From contig JAGWLA010000005.1 of assembly GCA_028865095.1 (NCBI GenBank), positions 1-45,995 on the forward strand: a stretch of DNA of 45,995 nt. The letters are read 5' to 3'. Source of the DNA: Patescibacteria group bacterium. Lineage in GTDB: Bacteria; Patescibacteriota; Minisyncoccia; Phycocordibacterales; PALSA-1337. The notes beneath the pieces were generated by a model. It had not been told where the DNA came from. It saw only the letters and a program-made list of their open reading frames with translations, and did not search any database. The translations under genes and the position numbers were made by a program. This document shows positions 33,060 to 40,757 of the stretch, in pieces (position 1 is the stretch's first letter; each line of letters begins with the position of its first letter).

Positions 33060-34112
33060 TCACCGTCCGTCGAGCCTCTTTTTCCATCCTAACGCGCGAT
33101 AATGGTCGAAATATATCTCGGTAGGCGAAATAGGGATCGCCGGTTTCCCTTCCAGGATCTCATGGATGCTCACCGCTCTGGCTTCGGCGGTATTGATGAT
33201 GAGCTTCTTGGGGCTTGTCGGCTCCTTTTCGCGCCTCTTGAAGCTGACGACCACCCCATCTTCAGCGGCTTTCCGAAGCTCATCGGCCGTACCGTCCACA
33301 TAGTATCCTGATACCTGTATAGCAGGGGCCTTTCGGAAGCTTTCGAGCGATGCTTTGATGCCGCCGCCCCGTGCCGGATGGAAATACTCGTCGACATCGC
33401 AGGCGAGCAACCATTCTGTCTCATGGGCAAATCTGTAAATAGCGTGGTGTATCTGCGATATCTGCGTGTAAAAATGGGCGTCTTCGGGCCAGAACGGCTT
33501 GAGCCTGTAATCATACAGCCGATAAGGGTAAGGCCAGGGGATATATGTCACCAGGCCTTCCTGGACATACCTACCGACGGCTTCTCTTATGGGGGAAGAC
33601 CCGCCAGCGGCGTTATTGTCATATATATAGAAATGCTCGACCCCGATCTTCGAATGATGCTCTATCCATTCCGGCACGAATGCCGCCTCATATTTTATCA
33701 ACGTCGTTATCGACAGAAGGTGCTTTTTGGGTGGGATACGGATGTTCCGAACCAAACCTTCATAGATCGGCTTGCCTTTCCTTCTGATCGACAGGCCGAG
33801 CACGGGTGCCTCTTCCATATGCTCCGGTATCGGATAGAGGGCTATGAGGCAGCTGCTTTCCGGCTCTTCCACGAAAGAGACCGGCACGGCTCTCGCTTCG
33901 GAGCCGTCGAAGGAACATGCCGAACCGAGAAAGGCATTCTTCGAGAAGTAGGGGGCGATGGCGCATACAGAACGCCCTTTCGCAGTGATGAACACATCGA
34001 ATATCACGGGCCCTGCGGAAAGGTTGCGCACCAGCCTCGGTATCTTCATGCCTACCACGAAATATCGGCTATAGAGGATGCGGCGGTATATTTTCCGGAT
34101 GGATGAGAACAT
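33060..34112 (-). CDS. Glycosyltransferase family 92-like protein
   Basis: 350 residues. Family GT92 (DUF23) features: TTLIKYEAAFVPEWIEHH, GVEHFYIYDNNA and WLLACDVDEYFHP with the DxD motif, then AVSIHEILEGKP. Eukaryotic relatives are galactosyltransferases; bacterial ones sit in polysaccharide loci. ATG at 34112 is preferred over the upstream in-frame start at 34163, which overlaps the divergent gene's promoter and coding region. A TACAAT 17 bases upstream gives a short leader. Confidence 0.85.
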   Translation of the reverse strand: MFSSIRKIYRRILYSRYFVVGMKIPRLVRNLSAGPVIFDVFITAKGRSVCAIAPYFSKNAFLGSACSFDGSEARAVPVSFVEEPESSCLIALYPIPEHMEEAPVLGLSIRRKGKPIYEGLVRNIRIPPKKHLLSITTLIKYEAAFVPEWIEHHSKIGVEHFYIYDNNAAGGSSPIREAVGRYVQEGLVTYIPWPYPYRLYDYRLKPFWPEDAHFYTQISQIHHAIYRFAHETEWLLACDVDEYFHPARGGGIKASLESFRKAPAIQVSGYYVDGTADELRKAAEDGVVVSFKRREKEPTSPKKLIINTAEARAVSIHEILEGKPAIPISPTEIYFDHYRALGWKKRLDGR

Positions 34113-34126
34113 GGTAGTATTTGCCT

Positions 34127-34135
34127 TACATTGTA
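34127..34135. promoter_or_regulatory. Overlapping divergent -10 elements
   Basis: Plus-strand TACATT (34127-34132) ends 9 bases before ATG at 34142. Minus-strand TACAAT (34130-34135) ends 17 bases before ATG at 34112. They share three bases, so the two genes would compete for polymerase. Confidence 0.45.
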
Positions 34136-34141
34136 TCAGAC

Positions 34142-34927
34142 ATGGAGAAAAGCGGATTCTCAAAGCTGAAGAGCTGGCTAGCCCAATATTCTATCGCCCG
34201 GGGCATCTATTTTTCGGCGCTATGGATAGCGCACCTGCCCGGCTTCATCAAAGACTATGCGGCATTCCGCAGCATGGCGAGAGGTAGACGCCGGTTCACC
34301 ATGAAAGCCACGGATATCTTCCCGAAGTTGCTCGATGATACCGGGTCTACCGGTTTCGATCCTCATTACGTATATCATCCGGCCTGGGCGGCCCGCATCA
34401 TAGCGGAGCGGAAACCGGCGAAACACGTCGACATATCTTCATTCTTGCAGTTCAGCACGCTCGTTTCCGCTTTCATCCCGGTAGAATTCTATGATTACAG
34501 GCCCGCTGACGTGCGGCTTCCCGGGCTTACAAGCAGAAGGGGCGACCTCATGTCTCTCCCCTTCCCAGACGACAGCGTCGAGTCGATATCCTGCATGCAT
34601 ACCGTGGAGCATGTAGGGCTAGGAAGATACGGGGACAGGATAGACCCGGATGGAGACGTCAAGGCGGCCCGGGAACTAGCGCGAGTGGTCAAGCCGGGCG
34701 GCACTCTCATATTCGTGACACCGGTCGGCCAGCCGAAGATATGCTTCAACGCCCATAGGATATATTCATACGAGCAAGTGCTGGGCATGTTCGGAGGATT
34801 GGAGCTCCGAGAATTCTCCATGGTGCCGGACGACTTCAGGAGATACGGCCTGATCAAAGACGCGGATCCGGCGATGATCAAGGATCAATCGTATGCATGC
34901 GGCTGTTTTTGGTTCACCAAACGATGA
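34142..34927 (+). CDS. DUF268-family SAM-dependent methyltransferase-like protein
   Basis: 261 residues. The sequence follows the DUF268 pattern: HVDISSFLQFSTLVSAFIPVE, YDYRPADVRLPGL, GDLMSLPFPDDSVESISCMH then TVEHVGLGRYGD, and FNAHRIYSYEQVLGMF. The fold is a class I methyltransferase, but the SAM motif I is reduced to HVDISS. The function in polysaccharide loci is not established. A TTG 21 bases upstream is in frame, but ATG at 34142 suits the -10 spacing. Its stop overlaps the next start by ATGA. Confidence 0.83.
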   Translation: MEKSGFSKLKSWLAQYSIARGIYFSALWIAHLPGFIKDYAAFRSMARGRRRFTMKATDIFPKLLDDTGSTGFDPHYVYHPAWAARIIAERKPAKHVDISSFLQFSTLVSAFIPVEFYDYRPADVRLPGLTSRRGDLMSLPFPDDSVESISCMHTVEHVGLGRYGDRIDPDGDVKAARELARVVKPGGTLIFVTPVGQPKICFNAHRIYSYEQVLGMFGGLELREFSMVPDDFRRYGLIKDADPAMIKDQSYACGCFWFTKR

Positions 34928-35844
34928 AAGAGGCGGCAGACCAAAACGTGCCTCCCGTCCTGCTCATGCTCTTCAACAGGGCCGATACCACGCGCAAAGT
35001 GTTCGAGACGGTCAGGGCGGCAAGGCCATCCAAGCTATTCATAGCGGCTAACGGCCCCCGCCCAAACATGGCTTCCGATATCGACAAGTGCCGGGCTGTG
35101 CGCGAGATATTCAGCGGCATAGACTGGGAGTGCGACGTGCATACCAATTTCCGGGAGAAGAACATCGGCATGCAGCCGCATTGGCGGCTAGCGCTGGACT
35201 GGTTCTTCGAAGGGGCGGATGCTGGCATCATCCTCGAGGATGATTGCGTGCCGCATCCGTCTTTCTTCGGCTATTGCGGCGAGCTCCTGAAACGCTACAA
35301 GGATGAGCCGCGCATTATGCATATCAACGGTTCGAATTTCCAGTTCGGCATTCCAAGAGGCGATGCCAGCTATTATTTCTCGCGTTACCCTCACGTATGG
35401 GGATGGGCCACCTGGAAGAGGGCGTGGCAGGGATATGACGACAGCCTCTCCACCTTCCCGAGATTCGAGAAGGACGATGACATCGGCGAGATGGTCTCCG
35501 ATCGCAGGCAGAGGGATTATTGGATGAAGTTCTTCAGGGGCCTTCGGGATGGCAGATATGACACCTGCGATGCCAAGTGGATATATTCGATATGGGCCAA
35601 TGACGGCCTCTGCATAACGCCTAACACAAACCTGATCGAGAACATCGGCTATGGCGCTCAAGCCACGCACACGTTCCATAAGGATCGGATACTCGGGCAG
35701 AGCGCGCGGGACATAAGGCCGATCAGTCATCCTGCCCCGGTCTATACGGCCGACCGCGCTGCGGACGATCGCACTTTCGAGGTTTATTTCAAGAAGAACC
35801 TCCTACAAAAAGCCCTCTATAAGATAAGGCAGCATCTCTCATGA
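34924..35844 (+). CDS. Glycosyltransferase-like protein with EDD motif
   Basis: 306 residues from the ATGA overlap at 34924. PPVLLMLFNRADTTRKVFETV opens a GT-A nucleotide-sugar fold, and GIILEDDCVPHPSFFGYCGELL carries the acidic metal-binding motif. HVWGWATWKRAW is a hallmark of a family often annotated as hemolytic protein HlpA-like or nucleotide-diphospho-sugar transferase. It likely adds a sugar to the glycan chain. A longer frame starting at 34897 would overlap the methyltransferase more and is less likely. Its stop overlaps the fucosyltransferase start by ATGA. Confidence 0.82.
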   Translation: MKEAADQNVPPVLLMLFNRADTTRKVFETVRAARPSKLFIAANGPRPNMASDIDKCRAVREIFSGIDWECDVHTNFREKNIGMQPHWRLALDWFFEGADAGIILEDDCVPHPSFFGYCGELLKRYKDEPRIMHINGSNFQFGIPRGDASYYFSRYPHVWGWATWKRAWQGYDDSLSTFPRFEKDDDIGEMVSDRRQRDYWMKFFRGLRDGRYDTCDAKWIYSIWANDGLCITPNTNLIENIGYGAQATHTFHKDRILGQSARDIRPISHPAPVYTADRAADDRTFEVYFKKNLLQKALYKIRQHLS

Positions 35845-36719
35845 TCGTCGTCGCCATCAAAGCCGGCCTCGGCAACCAATTGTTCCAATATGCCTGCGGG
35901 CGGGCCCTCTCCCTACGCAACGGCGAGCCTATCAAGTTCGACATCACCAGTTATGCCAGGACCGTGAATTCAGATACGCCTCGACAATATCTCCTCGACC
36001 GATTCAATATAGCCGACGTGGCCTTCGCCGGAGAGGATGAGGTCCGCAGGCTCAAATATCCGCACGGCGGGCTTTCGATGCTCTATCGCCGCCTGCGCAC
36101 CAAGCTCGGCCTGCACAATGTGGGCTGGGTGCCTCGCATCCTCCGCGCGCGCGGAGACATATATCTCGACGGCTATTGGCAGACCGAGAAGTACTTCGCC
36201 GACCGGGCCGACGTCATCCGCGCGGAGCTCTCCTTGAAAGGGCCGCTCAGCCCTGCAGCGCAGGCGGTCGCGGACGATATCGGCGCAGGAAGCATGCCCG
36301 CCGTCTCCCTTCACGTCCGCCGCGGTGACGTGGCCCGCGACTGGAAGACCAATCCTTATGCCGGCATATGCACCCCCGCGTATTACGAAGCGGCCCTCGC
36401 CCGGATGAAGGACGAGCTCGCCAAGCGAGGGATATCCTCCTTCCGCGCCTTCGTCTTCTCTGACGGCATGGAATGGGCGAAGGAGAACATCCGCATCCCC
36501 TTCCCGACCGTCTACGTGCCTGATGAGGCGCCCGATTACGAGCAGCTCATCCTCATGTCCCGGTGCGCGCACCACATCATCGCCAACTCCTCGTTCAGCT
36601 GGTGGGGCGCATGGCTCGATCCCAAGCCGGACAAGATCGTCATAGCCCCCAAGCGGTGGATACAGAAGCACGGATATAGGCACAGAGACACGGTTCCTGA
36701 AAGCTGGATACGGATATAG
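35841..36719 (+). CDS. Alpha-1,2-fucosyltransferase-like (GT11)
   Basis: 292 residues. GT11 enzymes transfer fucose from GDP-fucose in alpha-1,2 linkage. Motifs: IKAGLGNQLFQYACGRAL at the start, YLDGYWQTEKYF, SLHVRRGDVAR (the HxRRGD nucleotide-binding motif) and ANSSFSWWGAWL. All key family landmarks are present. It is the last gene of the coupled run 34142-36719. GDP-fucose synthesis genes are not in the window, and some GT11 members use other linkages. Immediately followed by the structured repeat at 36725. Confidence 0.92.
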   Translation: MIVVAIKAGLGNQLFQYACGRALSLRNGEPIKFDITSYARTVNSDTPRQYLLDRFNIADVAFAGEDEVRRLKYPHGGLSMLYRRLRTKLGLHNVGWVPRILRARGDIYLDGYWQTEKYFADRADVIRAELSLKGPLSPAAQAVADDIGAGSMPAVSLHVRRGDVARDWKTNPYAGICTPAYYEAALARMKDELAKRGISSFRAFVFSDGMEWAKENIRIPFPTVYVPDEAPDYEQLILMSRCAHHIIANSSFSWWGAWLDPKPDKIVIAPKRWIQKHGYRHRDTVPESWIRI

Positions 36720-36724
36720 CGGGA

Positions 36725-36847
36725 AGAGACGCGGGAGCGAGGCTTGAAGGACACTTCGCAGGCGATTTCCAGCAGGAAATCGCCGAGATGTAGCGCGGCC
36801 CCTGCAGGGGCCGACGCGCGTCCTGAAGGCCTCGCTCACGCGTCTCT
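36725..36847. repeat. Three-way-junction inverted-repeat element
   Basis: Outer arms 36725-36752 and 36820-36847 are 28 bases each and match as inverted copies at 24 of 28 positions. Inside lie two perfect hairpins: GGCGATTTCC-AGCA-GGAAATCGCC (36761-36784) and the 18-base palindrome CGGCCCCTG/CAGGGGCCG (36796-36813). The whole folds as a cloverleaf-like Y. It begins 5 bases after a stop and ends 15 bases before the next -10, with no T run, so it is not a normal terminator. It may be a REP/MITE-type element, a processing or stability structure, or an unknown RNA. Confidence 0.8.
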
Positions 36848-36859
36848 GACCGAGCCATA

Positions 36860-36868
36860 TGCTACAAT
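36860..36868 (+). promoter_or_regulatory. Extended -10 (TGCTACAAT), leaderless type, for the GT2 gene
   Basis: TGC then TACAAT (36863-36868), ending 6 bases before ATG at 36875. Confidence 0.7.
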
Positions 36869-36874
36869 TCTGGC

Positions 36875-37645
36875 ATGGCTTCCCCCCGCATATCCGTCAT
36901 CATGCCCGCGTTCAACCGCGAAAGATACGTCGCCGAGAGCATGCGGAGCGTGCTGGCGCAGTCGTTCAAGGGCTTCGAGCTCATCGTCGTCGACGACGGG
37001 TCGACCGACCGCACCCTCGAGATCGCCCGGGAGATCGCCGCGACCGACCCGCGAGTGCGCATCGAGAGCAACAGCAAGAACCTCGGCATCGCCCGGACCC
37101 GCAACAAAGCCCTCGGCGTGGCGCAGGCCGAGTACGTCGCCCTCCTGGACAGCGACGACATCTGGGTCGACCGCGACAAGCTCGCCAAGCAGGCGGCGTT
37201 CCTCGACGCCCATCCCGACCATGCCTTGGTCGGCGGCGCCATCCGGCATATCGACCCCGACGGCAAAGCCCTCCGGGTCGCCGTCTTCCCCGAATCGGAC
37301 GCGAGCATCCGCAAGATCATCCTGCGCTTCAACCCGTTCGCCCAGTCGACCCTCATGTACCGGAAGGACGCCATCCTCGAAGCGGGAGGCTATAGCCCCG
37401 CCTATCAGGTATGCGACGACTATGCGCTCTGGCTCGCCGTCGGCAAGAAATATAAGTTCGCCAATTTCGGCGACATCTTCACCGGCTACCGCATCCACGG
37501 GAGCAACATCACCCGCACCAAGCGCCTCACCGCCGCCCGCGAGATATTCGAGATCGTCCGCGCGAACAGCGCCGCTTATCCGCGGCCGTGGATCGGCATC
37601 GCCAAAGCGTACGTCCGCTTGGTCGTGGCGTTCTTCAGGACATAA
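36875..37645 (+). CDS. Glycosyltransferase family 2
   Basis: 256 residues. ISVIMPAFNRERYVAESMRSVLAQ opens the GT-A fold, LIVVDDGSTDRTLEIA binds UDP, and VALLDSDDIWVDRDKL carries the DxD-type motif. Soluble, with no membrane helix. Typical GT2 donors are UDP-Glc, UDP-Gal or dTDP-Rha; the specific sugar is unknown. Transcribed alone from its own leaderless promoter at the end of the polysaccharide locus, and convergent with the VirD4-like gene. Confidence 0.93.
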   Translation: MASPRISVIMPAFNRERYVAESMRSVLAQSFKGFELIVVDDGSTDRTLEIAREIAATDPRVRIESNSKNLGIARTRNKALGVAQAEYVALLDSDDIWVDRDKLAKQAAFLDAHPDHALVGGAIRHIDPDGKALRVAVFPESDASIRKIILRFNPFAQSTLMYRKDAILEAGGYSPAYQVCDDYALWLAVGKKYKFANFGDIFTGYRIHGSNITRTKRLTAAREIFEIVRANSAAYPRPWIGIAKAYVRLVVAFFRT

Positions 37646-37669
37646 GGCCGGCGCGCCGCGGGCGCTCGG

Positions 37670-39559
37670 CTAATCGACTTTCAGCACCTTCTTCAGGACC
37701 TCCTCGGGGACCTCTCTCTGCTGCGGGTCGGCTTTCGGCACCGGCTTCAGGCCGGCGGGCGCCGGGGTCGGGGCCGGCGCCGGCGAAGACGCCGCCGGCA
37801 TCGGCTTCGCGGCCGCATTCTTGGCCAGGATCGACTGCAAGGCGCTCTTCAGCTGGCTGACGTTCTCGGGAGTGGGGATCTTCGGATCGGGCCTCGAAGG
37901 AGGCTTGGCCGCCGGCGCCGCGCCCGAAGGCTTCGGGGCGAGAGCGGAGAGGGACACGGGCTTCGGCGCCTGGGCTTGCTTCAAGACGTCGGCAAGGGCG
38001 GCCTTGAACGGCTGATGCACGGGCTTATCGGCCGGCGCCGGAGCGCGAGGAGCGGACGGCGCGGCTTTCGGCGGCATCGCTGGGATAGGCGCGGCGGCAG
38101 GGGCCGCTTTCGGGAGCGCCGTCGGCGCGGCAGGGCGCGCGACAGGGGCCGTCTGCGGCTTGGCGGGAGCGACAGCGCTCGCAGCCGGCACAGAAGGGGC
38201 GGCGGAGGCAGCGGCCGCGGCGGGCGCGATGGCCGCAGGAGACGCCGCTTTCGGCGCCGGCCTCGGGACGGGAGTCGGCTCGTGGAACTTGACGATCTCT
38301 GCTTCGACGTCGGCGCGCGGCTTGGCGAACTGCTCGCGCGACGCGGCGATGATCTCCTTGACGTACGACGTGTCAGGATGCGGGATGGGCAGCATGGTCA
38401 CCGCCGAGAACGGCGCCGACGACAGGCCGTCGATCATGAGCTTCAGATATATCTGGGCGAAGCCGAGATTGACCAGGTCTTCGGTGGTGAATTGGGGCAT
38501 GAACTCCTTCTCGAGGATCTCGGCGTCGCTCGCCCCCACCCGGAAGACGATCATGGTGCCGACGTTGCCGAAGACGGCCGGCCTGACGATCTCGTCCATC
38601 TGCTCGACGTATTGATGGGCGATGGTCAGGTTGAGCTTGTACTTGCGGGCCTCCGAGAGGATGTCTGCGAACGAGGCGTTGGCGAAGTTCTGGAACTCGT
38701 CCACATATAGGTAGAAGTTCGGCATGATCTTCATGACCCGGTCGGGGATGTCGGCGCGCGACATGGCCGCCAGATAGATCTTGGTGACCAGGAGGCCGCC
38801 GAGGAGCTTCATGTTCTCGTCGCCGATCTTGCCCTTGGACAGGTTGATGATCATGATCTTCCGCTTGTCCATGGCTTCGCGGAAATCGAACGACGACGTG
38901 GGCTGGCCGATCATGTTGCGGATGAGAGGGTTGGCGGTGAATTGGCCGACCTTGTTCTGGATGGCGGGCACGGCTTCCGCGGCCTGGCGCTCGGTGTAAT
39001 TGGCGAATTCCTTGGTCCAGAAAGCCTTCACGGAAGGGTCTTTGACGTGCGAGACGATCTCATTCCGGTACGCCTTGTCGGACAGCATCCGGTTCACGCC
39101 GAGAAGGGTCGAGCCGGGCGCTTCGAGCAGGGCGAGGAGGGTGTTGGTCAGGATATATTCCATGCGGGCCGACCAGGCGTCGACCCAGATCTTCTTGAAC
39201 GTGCTCATCAGGCCCGACACGACCAGGTGGCGCTTGTCGGGATCGACGCTCTCGAGGACGTTGAACGAGATCGGATATTCGGTGTCGAACGGGGCGATAT
39301 ATATGACGTCGCGGATGCGCTTCTCCGGGACATATTCCATGAGAAGGTCGGCGGTCTTGCCGTGAGGGTCGATGAAGCACATCCCTTCCCCGTTCTGGAT
39401 GTCCTGGACGGCCATGTTCTCCAGGAGCGTCGACTTTCCCATGCCCGTCTTCCCGAGCACATAGACGTGGCGGGTGCGGTCTTTGGCTTTTATGCCGAAG
39501 CGGACCCGCTTGTTGCGGGCGTCGGTCTCGGCGAAATATGTGATGCGGTTCTCGTCCAT
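37670..39559 (-). CDS. VirD4/TraD-HerA-like DNA-translocase-type ATPase
   Basis: 629 residues. Walker A GKTGMGKST (residues about 36-44) and Walker B FYLYVDEFQNFA place it in the HerA-FtsK/type IV coupling-protein class; FIDPHGKTADLL and GNVGTMIVFRVG with the late QFTTEDL motif are typical of VirD4-like proteins in CPR genomes. Such proteins move DNA or proteins in type IV secretion or conjugation. The C-terminal 200 residues are Pro/Ala-rich and probably disordered, ending in a conserved-looking VPEEVLKKVLKVD. No N-terminal membrane helices are seen, unlike classic coupling proteins. No relaxase or VirB genes are beside it. Leader about 14 bases after TATAAT at 39581-39586. Confidence 0.88.
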   Translation of the reverse strand: MDENRITYFAETDARNKRVRFGIKAKDRTRHVYVLGKTGMGKSTLLENMAVQDIQNGEGMCFIDPHGKTADLLMEYVPEKRIRDVIYIAPFDTEYPISFNVLESVDPDKRHLVVSGLMSTFKKIWVDAWSARMEYILTNTLLALLEAPGSTLLGVNRMLSDKAYRNEIVSHVKDPSVKAFWTKEFANYTERQAAEAVPAIQNKVGQFTANPLIRNMIGQPTSSFDFREAMDKRKIMIINLSKGKIGDENMKLLGGLLVTKIYLAAMSRADIPDRVMKIMPNFYLYVDEFQNFANASFADILSEARKYKLNLTIAHQYVEQMDEIVRPAVFGNVGTMIVFRVGASDAEILEKEFMPQFTTEDLVNLGFAQIYLKLMIDGLSSAPFSAVTMLPIPHPDTSYVKEIIAASREQFAKPRADVEAEIVKFHEPTPVPRPAPKAASPAAIAPAAAAASAAPSVPAASAVAPAKPQTAPVARPAAPTALPKAAPAAAPIPAMPPKAAPSAPRAPAPADKPVHQPFKAALADVLKQAQAPKPVSLSALAPKPSGAAPAAKPPSRPDPKIPTPENVSQLKSALQSILAKNAAAKPMPAASSPAPAPTPAPAGLKPVPKADPQQREVPEEVLKKVLKVD

Positions 39560-39580
39560 AGAAACGTATGATTCATGAGG

Positions 39581-39586
39581 ATTATA
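39581..39586 (-). promoter_or_regulatory. -10 TATAAT for the VirD4-like gene
   Basis: Minus-strand TATAAT lies 21 bases before ATG at 39559, giving a leader of about 14 bases. An out-of-frame ATG lies in between. Confidence 0.6.
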
Positions 39587-39595
39587 CCACAGAAA

Positions 39596-39624
39596 CAGCC
39601 CGGTCTCCGCGAGGAGCCGGGCTG
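39596..39624 (-). terminator. Hairpin between a small gene and the VirD4-like gene
   Basis: AGCCCGG and CCGGGCT form a stem of at least 7 bp (8 with C/G closing) around 13 bases. On the minus strand GTTTCTG follows, on the plus strand GGGTTTTG. It is 23 bases past the stop of the 39647-39835 gene, so a minus-strand terminator is likeliest. Confidence 0.5.
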
Positions 39625-39646
39625 GGTTTTGTCATTGTTACGAAGG

Positions 39647-39835
39647 TCACTGGGCGACTTGCCTCACCTGAAAGGTGCCTCCTGCACCGTCGATGCTGCG
39701 CAGACCTTGATACCTTACCTCTTCCTGATGAGCTCTCTCTTCAGGAGTCAGTTGCCGCGCCGTCTTAGAGGCGCTCTTCAAGATATCGGCCGCTGAAACA
39801 GGGCCCCGAACCTTGCCTGCATTTTCTTTTGCCAT
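39647..39835 (-). CDS. Small hydrophilic protein of unknown function
   Basis: 62 residues, charged and probably helical: AADILKSASKTARQLTPEER then AHQEEVRYQGL. No membrane segment or recognised domain. ATG at 39835 is used; the nearest -10-like TACTAT (39977-39982) implies a leader of about 135 bases with a perfect hairpin in it. Codon use fits coding, and a hairpin terminates it. It stands alone between the VirD4-like gene and a small membrane protein. Confidence 0.55.
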   Translation of the reverse strand: MAKENAGKVRGPVSAADILKSASKTARQLTPEERAHQEEVRYQGLRSIDGAGGTFQVRQVAQ

Positions 39836-39890
39836 ACACAATGAACGATCTGTCCTCGAGATGCCCGATCGTCCCGGCGCTGATTGCGCG

Positions 39891-39911
39891 ATGCCGGTCT
39901 AGATCCGGCAT
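39891..39911 (-). repeat. Perfect 7-bp hairpin in the leader region of the 62-residue gene
   Basis: ATGCCGG and CCGGCAT pair around 7 bases. It lies within 39836-39989, where I see no convincing gene, only this hairpin and a candidate -10 at 39977-39982. Confidence 0.4.
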
Positions 39912-39989
39912 GCCCACGGAGCCAAAGCCGCGGGCTCGGCAACGAAAAGGCTATCTGGGAGCAAACCTGGAATGATATAGTACTCCTTC

Positions 39990-40247
39990 CTATCTGATTT
40001 GCAAATGATCTTCCGCGGGCGATCCGGCGGGAGAAGACGGCCCGCTCTCTTGGGAAGCATGCTCCTCATACGGCCGGTCGGGGCCGGTCTTTCCGGCAGC
40101 AGCCGGAGGCTTCATGAGATATGCGACGGCTATGATGACCAGGCCGGTGACGAAGCCGAGAAAGCGCTCCCAGCTGCCCGGGAAGCCCAAGAATGGGAGC
40201 ACCAGGACCCAGACGCCTAAGAGCATGATGGCTTGCCGTTTCGACAT
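39990..40247 (-). CDS. Small two-helix membrane protein
   Basis: 85 residues from ATG at 40247. Two hydrophobic helices (about 5-22, IMLLGVWVLVLPFLGF, and 28-46, FLGFVTGLVIIAVAYLM) form a hairpin, followed by a Pro/Gly/Ser-rich hydrophilic tail. No domain was recognised. TATAAT ends 6 bases before the ATG, which fixes the start; the longer frame upstream crosses the divergent gene. Function unknown. Confidence 0.75.
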   Translation of the reverse strand: MSKRQAIMLLGVWVLVLPFLGFPGSWERFLGFVTGLVIIAVAYLMKPPAAAGKTGPDRPYEEHASQESGPSSPAGSPAEDHLQIR

Positions 40248-40253
40248 GTTGTG

Positions 40254-40259
40254 ATTATA
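40254..40259 (-). promoter_or_regulatory. -10 TATAAT, leaderless type, for the two-helix membrane protein
   Basis: Minus-strand TATAAT ends 6 bases before ATG at 40247. The divergent gene starts 56 bases away at 40303. Confidence 0.7.
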
Positions 40260-40302
40260 GCCCACAGTGGTACGATTATGCCAGGACCAGTCCCTGATAC
40301 GT

Positions 40303-40713
40303 ATGAAAACGACCGAACCGCTCCCGCTCCTTGAAGAGCACGTCAGGCCGTTCTTGGCGGCGGACGCTGCCGCTCGGCTCTGTATAAACGGAAAGTGGTT
40401 CGTAGGCTTCCTCGAACGATTCACTTTCCAGAATAGGCCGCACCTCCTCGGTATATGCCCGAGAGCCTGCCTCAATCAACGCCTCGACCGCGACCCCGGC
40501 GGCACGGATCGGCTGATCGGAGACGGAGACTGGGCAGTCGGGCACAGCTTCGCCGACGACCATCAGCCGTTCCTGCTTGACCAGGCGCAGTTCATAGGAT
40601 CCGACGACGGCGAAGCCCTCGAGGTCTCGTTCTCCAACGGGGCCGTCCTCGTGCTCTCTAAGCGCCCTTCCGACAAAGAAGCGGTCGAAAAGCTCCTCGA
40701 AAAAGCGTGCTGA
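40303..40713 (+). CDS. Hypothetical protein of 136 residues
   Basis: From ATG at 40303. It has no signal or membrane segment. Codon choice (CTC, GTC, TTC, GCC rich) matches neighbours and favours this strand over the opposite-strand frame 40276-40563. The C-terminal half (ALEVSFSNGAVLVLSKRPSD, KEAVEKLLEKAC) reads like a real fold. A strong terminator follows at 40731-40757, supporting a plus-strand gene. A candidate -10 TACGAT lies at 40271-40276, giving a leader of about 20 bases. No family recognised. Confidence 0.65.
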   Translation: MKTTEPLPLLEEHVRPFLAADAAARLCINGKWFVGFLERFTFQNRPHLLGICPRACLNQRLDRDPGGTDRLIGDGDWAVGHSFADDHQPFLLDQAQFIGSDDGEALEVSFSNGAVLVLSKRPSDKEAVEKLLEKAC

Positions 40714-40730
40714 CGCCCTTCCCCGCTCCC

Positions 40731-40757
40731 GCGCCGGACTCCCCTCCGGCGCTTTTT
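40731..40757 (+). terminator. Rho-independent terminator of the 40303-40713 gene
   Basis: GCGCCGGA-CTCCCC-TCCGGCGC is a perfect 8-bp hairpin followed by TTTTT. It overlaps the last bases of the convergent rsmI gene. Confidence 0.9.

Noticed and set aside
39836-39908. Minus-strand frame starting MPDLDRHRAISAG
   Set aside because: It runs out of frame into the 62-residue gene, lacks a promoter or Shine-Dalgarno motif and overlaps a hairpin.
40276-40563. Minus-strand open frame opposite the 136-residue gene
   Set aside because: Codon choice and the strong plus-strand terminator at 40731-40757 favour the plus frame, and no promoter points into the minus one.
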